The translations under genes were made by a program, and so were the position numbers. The notes under the pieces were generated by a model that was not told the origin of the DNA, made no database searches, and saw nothing but the letters and a program-made list of their open reading frames with translations. Shown in pieces: positions 1 through 6,749 of a stretch of DNA of 24,134 nucleotides. The stretch is from an uncultured Aquincola sp. (GTDB lineage: Bacteria; Pseudomonadota; Gammaproteobacteria; Burkholderiales; Burkholderiaceae). Location: the NCBI GenBank assembly GCA_937883885.1, contig CAKZXL010000204.1, positions 1-24,134 of the forward strand, read 5' to 3'. The stretch's first letter is position 1, and each line of letters begins with the position of its first letter.

Positions 1-168
1 CGGCGCCACGCTGCCGGTGTAGCGCTGCACCCATTGCGCGGCCGGGCTGGGCAGCGCGGTAGGCGCCGGCTGCGCCAGCACCGACTGCAGCGGCCACACG
101 GCCACCAGGGCCGCGGCCAGCGGGCTCAGGTGGGCAGACAGGCGGCGGCGTGACAGGTGGCGGGCCAT
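1..168 (-). CDS. N-terminus of a secreted protein, probable TpsA partner of the adjacent TpsB (partial)
   Basis: Reading leftward from an ATG at 168, the frame stays open to the window edge (56 codons), so only the N-terminus is present. It begins with an Arg-rich n-region (MARHLSRRRL), then a hydrophobic stretch (LAAALVAVWPLQSVLAQ) and an Ala-x-Ala-like cleavage site, which looks like a Sec signal peptide of about 32 residues. The mature start (QPAPTALPSPAAQWVQRY) has no domain I can identify. The ATG lies 46 nt after the stop of the TpsB-type transporter gene on the same strand, which is the usual place for the exoprotein of a two-partner secretion pair. The TpsA assignment is therefore inference from signal peptide and position; the diagnostic TPS domain lies outside the window. 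It could be another secreted protein. Confidence 0.5.
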   Translation of the reverse strand, partial: MARHLSRRRLSAHLSPLAAALVAVWPLQSVLAQPAPTALPSPAAQWVQRYTGSVAP

Positions 169-214
169 GGGGTGCAGCAGATGGAAAGCGTGGAGGGGAA
201 GGCGCGGTGCGGGC

Positions 215-1861
215 TCAGAACTGCGTCAGCAGCCGCACATGCAGCCGGGCGCCGCCGTCGGGCGTGGCGGTGGTGCGCTTGTGGGGCCAGGCCACATCGA
301 GCTCGGCCTGCGTGGTGGTGGCCAGCTTCAGCCGCAGGCCCAGACCGCTGCCCAGCAGCGGCACCCGGCCGGGCTGGCCGGGGAAGGGATCGATGGTGGT
401 GGCTCGGGCCGCGTCCAGAAAGGCCAGCAGCGCGATCTCGTGCGCGCTGGGCAGGGGCTTGCCTTCGGCGCTGGTGCTGCCCAGGAGGTTGGGGCTGCGC
501 CATTCCAGGCTGCCCAGCAGCGCATGGTCGCCTGCGACTTCGGCTTCCAGGTAGCCGCGCACCGTCTCGGCACCGCCCAGGCTGTACTGCTCGCCCGAGA
601 CCAGCGGCTGGCTGGCCAGTTGCCAGCCCAGCCGGCCGCTGAGCAGGCCGCCGGCCAGCGGCAGGCTGTGGCGCACGTCGCCACGCCAGTAGGCAAAGCC
701 ACCATCGGCGCCGTTGCGGCTGCACTGGAACTGGTCGATGGCGCCGACGTTGCCGTCCGACGTGCAGGCGATGCTGCGCATCAGCAACGCCTTCACGCCG
801 AAGTTGAAGCTGGTGTTGACGCTGGTCTGGCCCCAGTCGCTGCCCCACTGGCCGTTGTAGCCCAGCTGCATCGGCACATAACGCAGCGGGTTGGTCACGG
901 CGTTGAGGTCGGCGATGTCGGTGCGCTGGTCCAGCCGCTTGTAGTCGGCCCCCAGCACCAGGCTGTGGTAGCCGGTGGCGCTGGCAAAGCTGCGCAGCCA
1001 TCGAAGGCCCAGCGTGGTGCCCTTGCCCAGCACCGACACCGCGCCCACCGGCTCCAGCAGGCTGTCGGACACCACCAGGTAGCCCACCAGCGTGTCGGCG
1101 GCCGACAGCGGCACCGTGTAGTTGGCCACCAGCACCTTCGATTCGCTGGGCTCCTGCGGCGCCGTGATGGCGGTGAGCGACAGACCATGGTCGCGCTGGA
1201 ACAGGTTGTCGTAGCGCAGCGTGGCCGACAGCCGGGCCGAGGTGGTGCCTGCGGCATGCCGGTTGGTCAGTTCCACGTTGCCCGACAGCGGCAGCTGGTC
1301 GGCCACCTTCAGCTCGGCTTCCACGGTGCCGGGGTCGCGGCCGGGCCGCAGCACCGGCTGCAGCTGTCGCTCGGGCCGCTGCAGCTGGGCCACCTGCTGC
1401 TGCACCGCATTGAAGTTGGGCACCTGGCCCTCGGCCAGCGCGGGCACGCGCTCGCGGATCATGCCCTGGCTGTAGTAGCGCGAGCCGGTCACGCGCAGCC
1501 GGTCCACCCGGCCTTCGGTCACACGCAGCCGCACCACGCCGCCATCGACCCGCTGTTCGGGCACGTCGACGAACACGGTCAGGTAGCCGGCCTGCTGATA
1601 GGCACGCTCCAGCGCCTCGCCGGCCTTGACCACATCGGCCAGCTCGCGCGATTCGCCCATGAAGGGCATCACCGCCTTCTCGAGGGTGGTGACGGGCAGC
1701 ACCGTGTTGCCCTCCACCTCGAACTCGAGGATGGCAAAGCGCGGCGCGGGCTCGGGGGCGGCGGCTGGGGCGGGCTGGGCCGCTGCGGGCAGGGCCAAGC
1801 CGGCCAGCAGCAGGGCGGCCGCGCAGGTGCGCGAAGCGGAAAGGGCGTGCAGGAGTCTCAC
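215..1861 (-). CDS. TpsB/ShlB/FhaC-family two-partner secretion outer-membrane transporter
   Basis: 548 residues, normal for the family. TpsB proteins are 16-strand outer-membrane barrels of the Omp85 superfamily that use two periplasmic POTRA domains to capture a TpsA exoprotein and export it. Visible here: a Sec signal peptide (about 1-28, ending LPAAAQ), a Pro/Ala linker, POTRA-like domains at roughly 42-118 (FAILEFEVEGNTVLP, then the GYLTVFVDVPEQ strand) and 119-195, and then alternating barrel strands. The hallmark loop-6 motif VRGY is at about residues 433-436, preceded by SLGGAET. The chain ends LLTQF, with the terminal Phe expected for BAM-dependent insertion. The start is GTG at 1861; no in-frame ATG precedes the signal peptide and no clear Shine-Dalgarno is present. 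It lies 68 nt after the PEP-CTERM gene upstream and 46 nt before the putative TpsA. Family assignment is firm; the substrate is unknown. Confidence 0.93.
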   Translation of the reverse strand: MRLLHALSASRTCAAALLLAGLALPAAAQPAPAAAPEPAPRFAILEFEVEGNTVLPVTTLEKAVMPFMGESRELADVVKAGEALERAYQQAGYLTVFVDVPEQRVDGGVVRLRVTEGRVDRLRVTGSRYYSQGMIRERVPALAEGQVPNFNAVQQQVAQLQRPERQLQPVLRPGRDPGTVEAELKVADQLPLSGNVELTNRHAAGTTSARLSATLRYDNLFQRDHGLSLTAITAPQEPSESKVLVANYTVPLSAADTLVGYLVVSDSLLEPVGAVSVLGKGTTLGLRWLRSFASATGYHSLVLGADYKRLDQRTDIADLNAVTNPLRYVPMQLGYNGQWGSDWGQTSVNTSFNFGVKALLMRSIACTSDGNVGAIDQFQCSRNGADGGFAYWRGDVRHSLPLAGGLLSGRLGWQLASQPLVSGEQYSLGGAETVRGYLEAEVAGDHALLGSLEWRSPNLLGSTSAEGKPLPSAHEIALLAFLDAARATTIDPFPGQPGRVPLLGSGLGLRLKLATTTQAELDVAWPHKRTTATPDGGARLHVRLLTQF

Positions 1862-1888
1862 CGAAGCAGTGTCTGAAGCGGGGGTTGA

Positions 1889-1907
1889 GGGGGCATGACC
1901 CGCCCCC
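1889..1907 (-). terminator. GC-rich hairpin between the PEP-CTERM gene and tpsB
   Basis: GGGGGC (1889-1894) and GCCCCC (1902-1907) form a 6-bp stem with a 7-nt loop in the 68-nt gap between two co-directional minus-strand genes. No T-run follows, so it may act as an attenuator, an mRNA-stability element or nothing; an intrinsic terminator is not established. Confidence 0.35.
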
Positions 1908-1913
1908 CCTTCG

Positions 1914-1935
1914 GCATGGGCCGAACGGCTTATGC
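1914..1935. promoter_or_regulatory. Imperfect palindrome with CCG-AA-CGG core (site 1)
   Basis: A 22-bp element with outer arms GCAT/ATGC around inner arms GCCG/CGGC, separated by AA. It spans the stop codon of the second PEP-CTERM gene. It closely resembles the element at 6677-6698 upstream of the protease and epsA. A regulator site is an inference from this resemblance. Confidence 0.3.
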
Positions 1936-3054
1936 GCGGGTTCGGCGGCGTGCCGCGGCGGCGGCCACGGCAGCGGCGCCCACGGCCATCAAGGCCACGC
2001 TGGCAGGCTCGGGCACCGGGGCCGTCACGGCGTCCAGCGTCACGGCGCCCAGGCTCACCGGCCGGCTGGCGATGGTGGCCCGGCCTTCGGTGGCCAGCGC
2101 GGCCACGCCGGCCAGCGCGGTGACGCGAAAGCCGCCATTGAGCTCGGTGCGGCCCACGCTGGCGGCGAAGGCCCGCTGCGCCGCGCTGGGGCCGGTGGTG
2201 AAGAGGGAGTAGCTGAGGATGTAGCGCCCGTCGAGGATGTCCAGACCCCAGTAGCCGTCGTTGGTCAGGTTGTCGAACTCGTCAACGATGACGGGGGCGG
2301 TGATTTCCGCGGTGTCGGCCTGGCTCTGCAGGTGGTAGAACCAGGACGAGCGGCCCACCGGGTTGGTGAGGTCGATGCCGGCCGCGGCGCTCATGCGCCA
2401 GGGTTGGGTGGGCCCGTCCACATAGCCTTGCTGGCCTTCGACGGTGTAGCTGCTGCCGTTGTAGGCGAAGTTGTCGGGCCGCGCACCGGGGCCACGCGCG
2501 CCGTGGAAGTTGAGGGCGTTGCTGGCGTCGTTGTTCAAATCGCTGAAATACACCGCCATGGACGATTGCGCATCGGCCATGTACTCCATGCTGGGCCGGG
2601 CCAAAAGCTGGCTGTAGGCCTGGCTCGTCTGACCCTGGATGGTGGTGGCGCGCAGCGTGGTCACCACGCTCACGTCGCCCGGATCGGTGCCGAAGCCGGT
2701 CACGCTCACGCCGGCCACGAACCACAGCAGCCGCTCCTTGGCGGTGCCAGGCTGCACGAACCTGGCCAGCGCGCGGTCGTTGGCCGGGTCCAGGGTCCAG
2801 AAGCGCTGGTAGCCGGCATCGGTCTGCGCCACGTCCAGGAAGCTGGCCATGGCCACGCCGGTGTCGTAGGTGTATGAAGCCTTGGCCACCGGGTCCCAGA
2901 TGGTCAGCACCAATTCGGCGGGAAAGCCGTCGCCGTCCTGCGGCAGGCCGATCGAGGCGAGTGCCGGAACGGTGGTGGCCGCCAGCACGGCAGCGGCCAG
3001 CAGGCGTTGGCGCAGCGCCTGGGTGGCGCGAGGGGCGGTGTGTGAGCGCGGCAT
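1930..3054 (-). CDS. PEP-CTERM sorting-domain protein (second of the cluster)
   Basis: 374 residues from an ATG at 3054; the frame is open further upstream but would run through a terminator hairpin and into the previous gene. A GAAGG sequence precedes the ATG at suitable distance. An Arg-rich n-region and hydrophobic core end PALA-SIG, giving a signal peptide of about 33 residues. The C-terminus carries VPEPASVALM, an Ala-rich membrane segment and ARRRTRA: a PEP-CTERM signal, which exosortases recognise and process at the membrane. The mature N-terminal region (TIWDPVAKASYTYDTGV, then a segment ending GFGTDPGDVSVVTT) parallels the PEP-CTERM protein at 4755-5495, so the two look like diverged paralogs; this one carries about 130 extra residues. 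No catalytic motif is seen. It was probably duplicated to serve with the binding protein encoded between them. Confidence 0.9.
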   Translation of the reverse strand: MPRSHTAPRATQALRQRLLAAAVLAATTVPALASIGLPQDGDGFPAELVLTIWDPVAKASYTYDTGVAMASFLDVAQTDAGYQRFWTLDPANDRALARFVQPGTAKERLLWFVAGVSVTGFGTDPGDVSVVTTLRATTIQGQTSQAYSQLLARPSMEYMADAQSSMAVYFSDLNNDASNALNFHGARGPGARPDNFAYNGSSYTVEGQQGYVDGPTQPWRMSAAAGIDLTNPVGRSSWFYHLQSQADTAEITAPVIVDEFDNLTNDGYWGLDILDGRYILSYSLFTTGPSAAQRAFAASVGRTELNGGFRVTALAGVAALATEGRATIASRPVSLGAVTLDAVTAPVPEPASVALMAVGAAAVAAAAARRRTRA

Positions 3055-3080
3055 GGGGATGGCCTTCGTGAAATGCAAAG

Positions 3081-3109
3081 GCCGGGGTTCTGCATGGCAG
3101 AACCCCGGC
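3081..3109 (-). terminator. Strong hairpin terminator after the PstS-like gene
   Basis: A perfect 13-bp stem, GCCGGGGTTCTGC (3081-3093) with GCAGAACCCCGGC (3097-3109), and a 3-nt loop. It lies 21 nt beyond the stop of the binding-protein gene. Read on the minus strand it is followed by CTTTGCATTT, a weak T-rich tract. It would limit readthrough into the second PEP-CTERM gene, whose ATG is 26 nt further on. Confidence 0.75.
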
Positions 3110-3130
3110 ACGCCCCGCAGGGCGAGGGTC

Positions 3131-4633
3131 TTACTTGACGATGCGCAGCGGCGAGGCGCTGTTGTTGGCCAGGCGGGAGACGCGCGAGCCGAACAGCGCG
3201 GCGTCACCCGTGGCGTCGACGTAGGCGCCGGTGTAGGTGGACGGCGGCGACATCACGCCTTGCTGCGTGTTGGAGTCCGTCGCGGCCAGCGACGAGGGCT
3301 TGCCCAGGTTGCTGCGCAGCGCGCTCAGGAAGGCGGCCTTTTCGCTGCCGGCCGGCACCACGCTCTTGTTCCACTGCATCGTGGCTTCGAACACGAACGG
3401 ATAGTCGCCGGCCTTGGCCAGGGTGCGCACCGGGGCCGCGCCGTCCAGCTTGACGAAGCGGTAGCCCTTGTCGCCACCGTCGCGCAGCGGGTTGTTCTCG
3501 CGGCCCAGCACGCCCAGGCCGTAGGCAATGCCGTCACCGTCGGCGGCTTCTTCCACGCTGTTGATGGTGTCGCTGGCCGAGACCTTGCCCAGGCCATCTT
3601 CCACGTTGCCGGTGCCGGCGCCTTCCTGCACCACCACGCCGGCGCCCGTGACACGGTGCACCACCGTCGGGTTGCCAGCACTGCCCGCCACGTTCAGCGG
3701 CGTCAGGGCGCCTGCGTCGCTGCTGCCGTTGTTCAGGAAGAACACGTTGGAGGCGGCCTGCGTGCCCGAGCCTTCGGTGCGACGGACGATGTTAAGCGTC
3801 TTGGTCATCACGTTCGGGTCGACGCTGGTCGGGATCACGATGTTCCAGCCGCGCTTGTTGACCGCGTTGCCGGCACCGCCGCTGAGCGAGCCCGACAGCG
3901 CGGCGCGCACGAACTCGGTGGGCAACGAGGGGATGGTGGCCAGCGTGGCGGCGGTCCAGGTGTTCTGGTCGGCCGGCACGTCGATCATCTGGCCGCCCAC
4001 GGGGATGATGCCCTGGGCCATCTGCAGCGCGCGGTAGGCCTTCTTGTTCACGGCCACGCCGAAGATGCCTTGCACCAGCGGCGCCACGTCCAGGCCGTTC
4101 AGCTGCTCGGCGGTCAGCGCGGGCGTGCCGGTGGGCAGGTTCACGCTCTTTTGCAGCAGGGCGGGTTCCACGTCGGACAGGCCGGCGTCGGACACGCGCT
4201 TCTCGATGCCGCCGCACAGGTAAGGCGCAGCCACGGTGCCGGCACCGGCGGTGCAGCTGGCGCTGCTGACCACCATGTGGTCGATCGCGGTGGCAGTGGC
4301 CACCGGGTTCACGCCCTGGCCCGAGCCGCCCTGGTCACGCTTGTAGATGATGACCGGGGTGCCGGCACCCCAGGCACCGACGGCCTGGTTGAGCACGCCG
4401 GCGTAGGCGCGGTGGTTGTTGCCCGCCGCGTCGTTCTGGTAGCGGTGCATGTTGTTCAGGATTTCGCCGGCATAGGCGGCGAAGGACAGGCGCAGGGCCG
4501 AGGCACCGGCGACGTTCACTTCCTTCAGCGAGCCGTTGGCGCGAGCGGCGTCCACTTCGGCAGGCGTCAGGGCGTGGGCGGAGCCGATGGCGGCCAGCAG
4601 GGCGGCCGCGGCGATGGTGTGCAGACGGTTCAT
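3131..4633 (-). CDS. PstS-like periplasmic substrate-binding protein without transporter partners
   Basis: 500 residues with a Sec signal peptide (MNRLHTIAAAALLAAIGSAHA, cut near residue 21) and an AGGAGAG ribosome site before the ATG at 4633. Two segments match phosphate-binding-type (PstS/PBP2) proteins: VNVAGASALRLSF near the mature N-terminus, like the GAGA/S ligand loop, and RRTEGSGTQAASNVFF in the second half, like the R-x-D/E-G-S-G-T loop that holds phosphate in PstS. It is longer than typical PstS (about 330-350 residues). A Cys pair separated by 12 residues (SASC to YLCGG) could form a disulfide. No ABC permease or ATPase genes are near, and it sits between two related PEP-CTERM genes. 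It may serve as a surface or matrix phosphate-ligand scavenger or sensor rather than a transport component. Ligand identity is inference. Confidence 0.8.
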   Translation of the reverse strand: MNRLHTIAAAALLAAIGSAHALTPAEVDAARANGSLKEVNVAGASALRLSFAAYAGEILNNMHRYQNDAAGNNHRAYAGVLNQAVGAWGAGTPVIIYKRDQGGSGQGVNPVATATAIDHMVVSSASCTAGAGTVAAPYLCGGIEKRVSDAGLSDVEPALLQKSVNLPTGTPALTAEQLNGLDVAPLVQGIFGVAVNKKAYRALQMAQGIIPVGGQMIDVPADQNTWTAATLATIPSLPTEFVRAALSGSLSGGAGNAVNKRGWNIVIPTSVDPNVMTKTLNIVRRTEGSGTQAASNVFFLNNGSSDAGALTPLNVAGSAGNPTVVHRVTGAGVVVQEGAGTGNVEDGLGKVSASDTINSVEEAADGDGIAYGLGVLGRENNPLRDGGDKGYRFVKLDGAAPVRTLAKAGDYPFVFEATMQWNKSVVPAGSEKAAFLSALRSNLGKPSSLAATDSNTQQGVMSPPSTYTGAYVDATGDAALFGSRVSRLANNSASPLRIVK

Positions 4634-4725
4634 GAATACTCTCCTCTTGGCACGGGCGGACAGGGCTCCGCCGAGCCAGGCCCATCAGGGCCCGGCCGGT
4701 GGAACCGGTGGGGGAAAGAACGGGG

Positions 4726-4746
4726 GCTGCGGCCTTGCGCCGCAGC
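4726..4746 (-). terminator. Hairpin between the first PEP-CTERM gene and the PstS-like gene
   Basis: GCTGCGGC (4726-4733) and GCCGCAGC (4739-4746) form a perfect 8-bp stem with a 5-nt loop, 8 nt after the PEP-CTERM stop. On the minus strand the following sequence (CGTTCTTTCC) is only mildly T-rich. It is probably a partial terminator that sets the ratio of the two products. Confidence 0.5.
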
Positions 4747-4754
4747 GTGCGCGA

Positions 4755-5495
4755 TCAGCCGCGGCGACGACGGGCCAGGGCGGCCACGCCGGCCAGGCCG
4801 GCCAGCATCAGGGCGTAGGTGCCGGGTTCCGGCACGGCGGCCACGGTGTAGCTCAGCGTGCTGCCGTCGAAGGTGGCCGTGCCGGCCAGCTTGGTGGCCA
4901 GGGCCGGGGCATACGGGTCGTAATCAACCACGGTCAGCACCCACACGTTGGCGGTGGCGCCGAGGCCGTTGTCGATGAACAGGCCCGGGGGGCCGAACAG
5001 GTTCTCGTCCTTGTAGAAGGCCGGGGTGCCCTTGGGGTTGTAGCTGTCACCGTTGACGGCGTTGTCCAGCGTGTGGGTGCCGGTCTGGTTGATCTCACCG
5101 GCGTAGGTGCCGGCGTTGGGGCCGATGGCGTTGACGGTGATGCTGTCCGTCTTCGGGGTCAGGTTGTCCTTCGACGTGACGAGCAGGCGGTAGTCGCCGG
5201 GTTCACCGAAGCCATCGGTGTCGGTGGCCACCAGGCCCCAACGGGTGGCCGAGTTGTTGGGGTTGGCGTTCAGGAACTTGGTCCATTCGCCACCCAGCAC
5301 CGAGCGCGAGAAGCTCGTGCCCGGGGCGTTGGTTTGCAGGTCGTTCAGCGTGACGCCGGTGTCCAGCGCGTAGCTGCCGTTTTCGTTCCACACCAGCATG
5401 AACAGCTCGGCGTCGTCGTAGGTGGCGATCGACGCGAAGGCGCTGGGCAGCGCGATGGCCAGGCCGAGGGCGGCCGCGAGTTTCTTCAGTTTCAT
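4755..5495 (-). CDS. PEP-CTERM sorting-domain protein (first of the cluster)
   Basis: 246 residues from an ATG at 5495, chosen because a near-consensus AAGGAGG sits 6 nt upstream and a clean signal peptide follows (MKLKKLAAALGLAIALPSAFA, cut before SIATY). The C-terminus is VPEPGTYALM, a hydrophobic segment (LAGLAGVAALA) and RRRRG, the tripartite PEP-CTERM signal processed by exosortase. The mature region begins ELFMLVWNENGSYALDTGV and continues to DGFGEPGDYRLLVTS; both stretches have recognisable counterparts in the PEP-CTERM protein at 1930-3054. No enzymatic motif is visible. The strong ribosome site and first position after a 263-nt leader suggest high expression. It is likely a matrix or surface structural protein whose function is not known. 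Confidence 0.92.
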   Translation of the reverse strand: MKLKKLAAALGLAIALPSAFASIATYDDAELFMLVWNENGSYALDTGVTLNDLQTNAPGTSFSRSVLGGEWTKFLNANPNNSATRWGLVATDTDGFGEPGDYRLLVTSKDNLTPKTDSITVNAIGPNAGTYAGEINQTGTHTLDNAVNGDSYNPKGTPAFYKDENLFGPPGLFIDNGLGATANVWVLTVVDYDPYAPALATKLAGTATFDGSTLSYTVAAVPEPGTYALMLAGLAGVAALARRRRG

Positions 5496-5758
5496 GGAAT
5501 CCTCCTTAGGGAACGTATGGATGGTCAGTGGCCGCAACCAGGGCAGCGGCACCGCACGCAGGCCCCGAAGGGCCGTTGCGGGTGTCGCCGCCTAAAGGTC
5601 GACCGCTGGCATCGGCGGGTCCGTGAGAACGGACTGCGTTGCGGCGGAGGCATCGGGCGGGGCTGCTTGCCGGGCGGCAAAGAGCGGGCAAGCACCACTA
5701 TGGCGCTCGCTCGTGAATCATCGAAGAGCGTTGGCGACTTGCCAATGAGCCGTCCGGA
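5496..5758 (-). promoter_or_regulatory. Leader/promoter region between epsA and the first PEP-CTERM gene
   Basis: 263 nt without a gene. It holds inverted repeats TTGGC-N5-GCCAA (5731-5745), a 7-bp pair GCTTGCC/GGCAAGC (about 5663-5691) and a small GGCCC/GGGCC hairpin (5561-5574), besides the palindrome described at 5744. I could not find a convincing sigma-70 or sigma-54 promoter. The spacing suggests that the PEP-CTERM gene has its own promoter here. Confidence 0.35.
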
Positions 5759-5763
5759 TCATT
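5744..5763. promoter_or_regulatory. Imperfect palindrome with CCG-N2-CGG core (site 2)
   Basis: Arms AATGA (5744-5748) and TCATT (5759-5763) surround CCG-TC-CGG with one unpaired base on each side, so 16 of 20 positions are symmetric. It overlaps the epsA stop codon, about 250 bp upstream of the first PEP-CTERM gene. A 20-bp dyad suits a dimeric LuxR-type HTH, but binding by EpsA is speculation. Confidence 0.35.
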
Positions 5764-6559
5764 CGATCGGCGGCAGTTCGGCGCGCAGCAGCACGTTGCG
5801 CGTGATGGCCAGGGCCACGGCCTGTGCGCGGTTGCTGGCGCCCAGCTTGCGCAGGATCTTCTGGATGTGGTTCTTGACCGTCAGCGGGCTGATGCCCAGC
5901 AGCTCACCAATCTGCTGGTTGCTCTTGCCTTCGCGCACCCAGCCCAGGATCTGGCGTTCCCGCTCGGTCACGGTGGCCACCTGCCCGGGGCGCGACTGGG
6001 TCGGCGGCGGCTGGTTGTTCATCTCCTGCTCGGTGGCCTGCACCCGCAGGAAGGTGGCATGCAGGTGGGGCAGCAGCAGCTCCAGGTGCAGCACCCGCTC
6101 GGGGCCGATGGGCTGGCCGGGCTGCGCAAAGACGAAGAAGCTTTCCAGCTCGGCCGGCCGCTGCGGGCGTGAGACGCCATGCACGATGACCGCGCCCAGC
6201 GCCGGGCCGGCGGCCAGCGGCAGCCCGGGATCGTTCAGGTCCACCACCACCGCGCGGCCACGGGCTTCCATCCAGCGGCCCACCAGGCCCAGCATCAGCG
6301 GCGATCGGGCATCGGCCAGCAGGTGCAGCACGGGATCGGGCAGCATGGTGCTTTGAAAGACCTCGAAGGCCAGCTCGCGGCGGCCGCGGTGGTAGGCGCC
6401 GCAGGCGGCCACCGTGTGTGGCAGCAGCGCATGCAGCTGGGTCTGCAACCAGACGAAGAACTGGTAGCGTCTTCGCACCTGCGCCGATGTTTCGATGGCG
6501 CGCACGAGGGATTCGGCGTGGCGCGGCGTCAGGAGCACCGAGTCGTCCATGTAATGCAT
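5759..6559 (-). CDS. epsA: LuxR-type transcriptional regulator EpsA (PEP-CTERM/exosortase-associated)
   Basis: 266 residues from ATG 6559 (a second ATG at 6550 is equally possible; a start at 6646 would add a basic tail unlike the family). Neither start has a clear Shine-Dalgarno. The N-terminal half contains RRRYQFFVWLQTQLHALLPH, typical of the EpsA family found with exosortase B/PEP-CTERM systems in beta-proteobacteria. The C-terminus (about 196-252) is a LuxR/GerE helix-turn-helix: TERERQILGWVREGKSNQQI, GISPLTVKNHIQKILRKLG. No phosphoreceiver or recognisable acyl-homoserine-lactone domain is seen, so the input signal is unknown. It lies directly upstream of the PEP-CTERM/binding-protein/TpsB block on the same strand and divergent from the protease gene, so it is the obvious candidate local regulator. 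Family call is confident; its targets are inference. Confidence 0.88.
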   Translation of the reverse strand: MHYMDDSVLLTPRHAESLVRAIETSAQVRRRYQFFVWLQTQLHALLPHTVAACGAYHRGRRELAFEVFQSTMLPDPVLHLLADARSPLMLGLVGRWMEARGRAVVVDLNDPGLPLAAGPALGAVIVHGVSRPQRPAELESFFVFAQPGQPIGPERVLHLELLLPHLHATFLRVQATEQEMNNQPPPTQSRPGQVATVTERERQILGWVREGKSNQQIGELLGISPLTVKNHIQKILRKLGASNRAQAVALAITRNVLLRAELPPIE

Positions 6560-6676
6560 GTGGAGCGCGAGTGTCGAAACGTTGCAGTTTGTTCGCCGAA
6601 CATGACCGGCCGTCGTGCGTGATGCGCCGGATGGACTAAGGGGCATCCCGAGGACGGGGGGTCGTGGCGGCGGATG

Positions 6677-6698
6677 GCATGGTCCGAACGGCCCATGC
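6677..6698. promoter_or_regulatory. Palindrome with CCG-AA-CGG core between epsA and the protease gene (site 3)
   Basis: Arms GCATGG (6677-6682) and CCATGC (6693-6698) around CCG-AA-CGG with a single unpaired base on each side. It lies in the 190-nt divergent gap. It shares most bases with the element at 1914-1935 and the same architecture as 5744-5763. Its centre is about 62 bp upstream of the protease ATG. Confidence 0.4.
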
Positions 6699-6737
6699 GC
6701 CGGCCGCCTGATTCACGGCCGCGGCAAACGCGCTGCG

Positions 6738-6743
6738 TAGATT
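6738..6743 (+). promoter_or_regulatory. Possible -10 element of the protease gene (leaderless)
   Basis: TAGATT ends 6 nt before the protease ATG and no Shine-Dalgarno is present, so transcription could begin at or near the start codon. No good -35 is visible 17 bp upstream, which would fit an activator-dependent promoter. Weak evidence. Confidence 0.25.
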
Positions 6744-6749
6744 GGCCGC

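Noticed and set aside
3055..3207. Start of the second PEP-CTERM protein at 3207
   Set aside because: It would read through the terminator hairpin and overlap the binding-protein gene; the signal peptide begins properly at 3054.
3131..4633. Classical Pst phosphate transport operon
   Set aside because: No PstC, PstA, PstB or PhoU gene is adjacent; only the binding-protein fold is present.
167..6356. Long plus-strand open frames opposite tpsB and the PEP-CTERM/PstS-like genes
   Set aside because: They lie wholly antisense to genes with clear families, lack ribosome sites and have Arg/His/Gly-rich composition typical of shadows.
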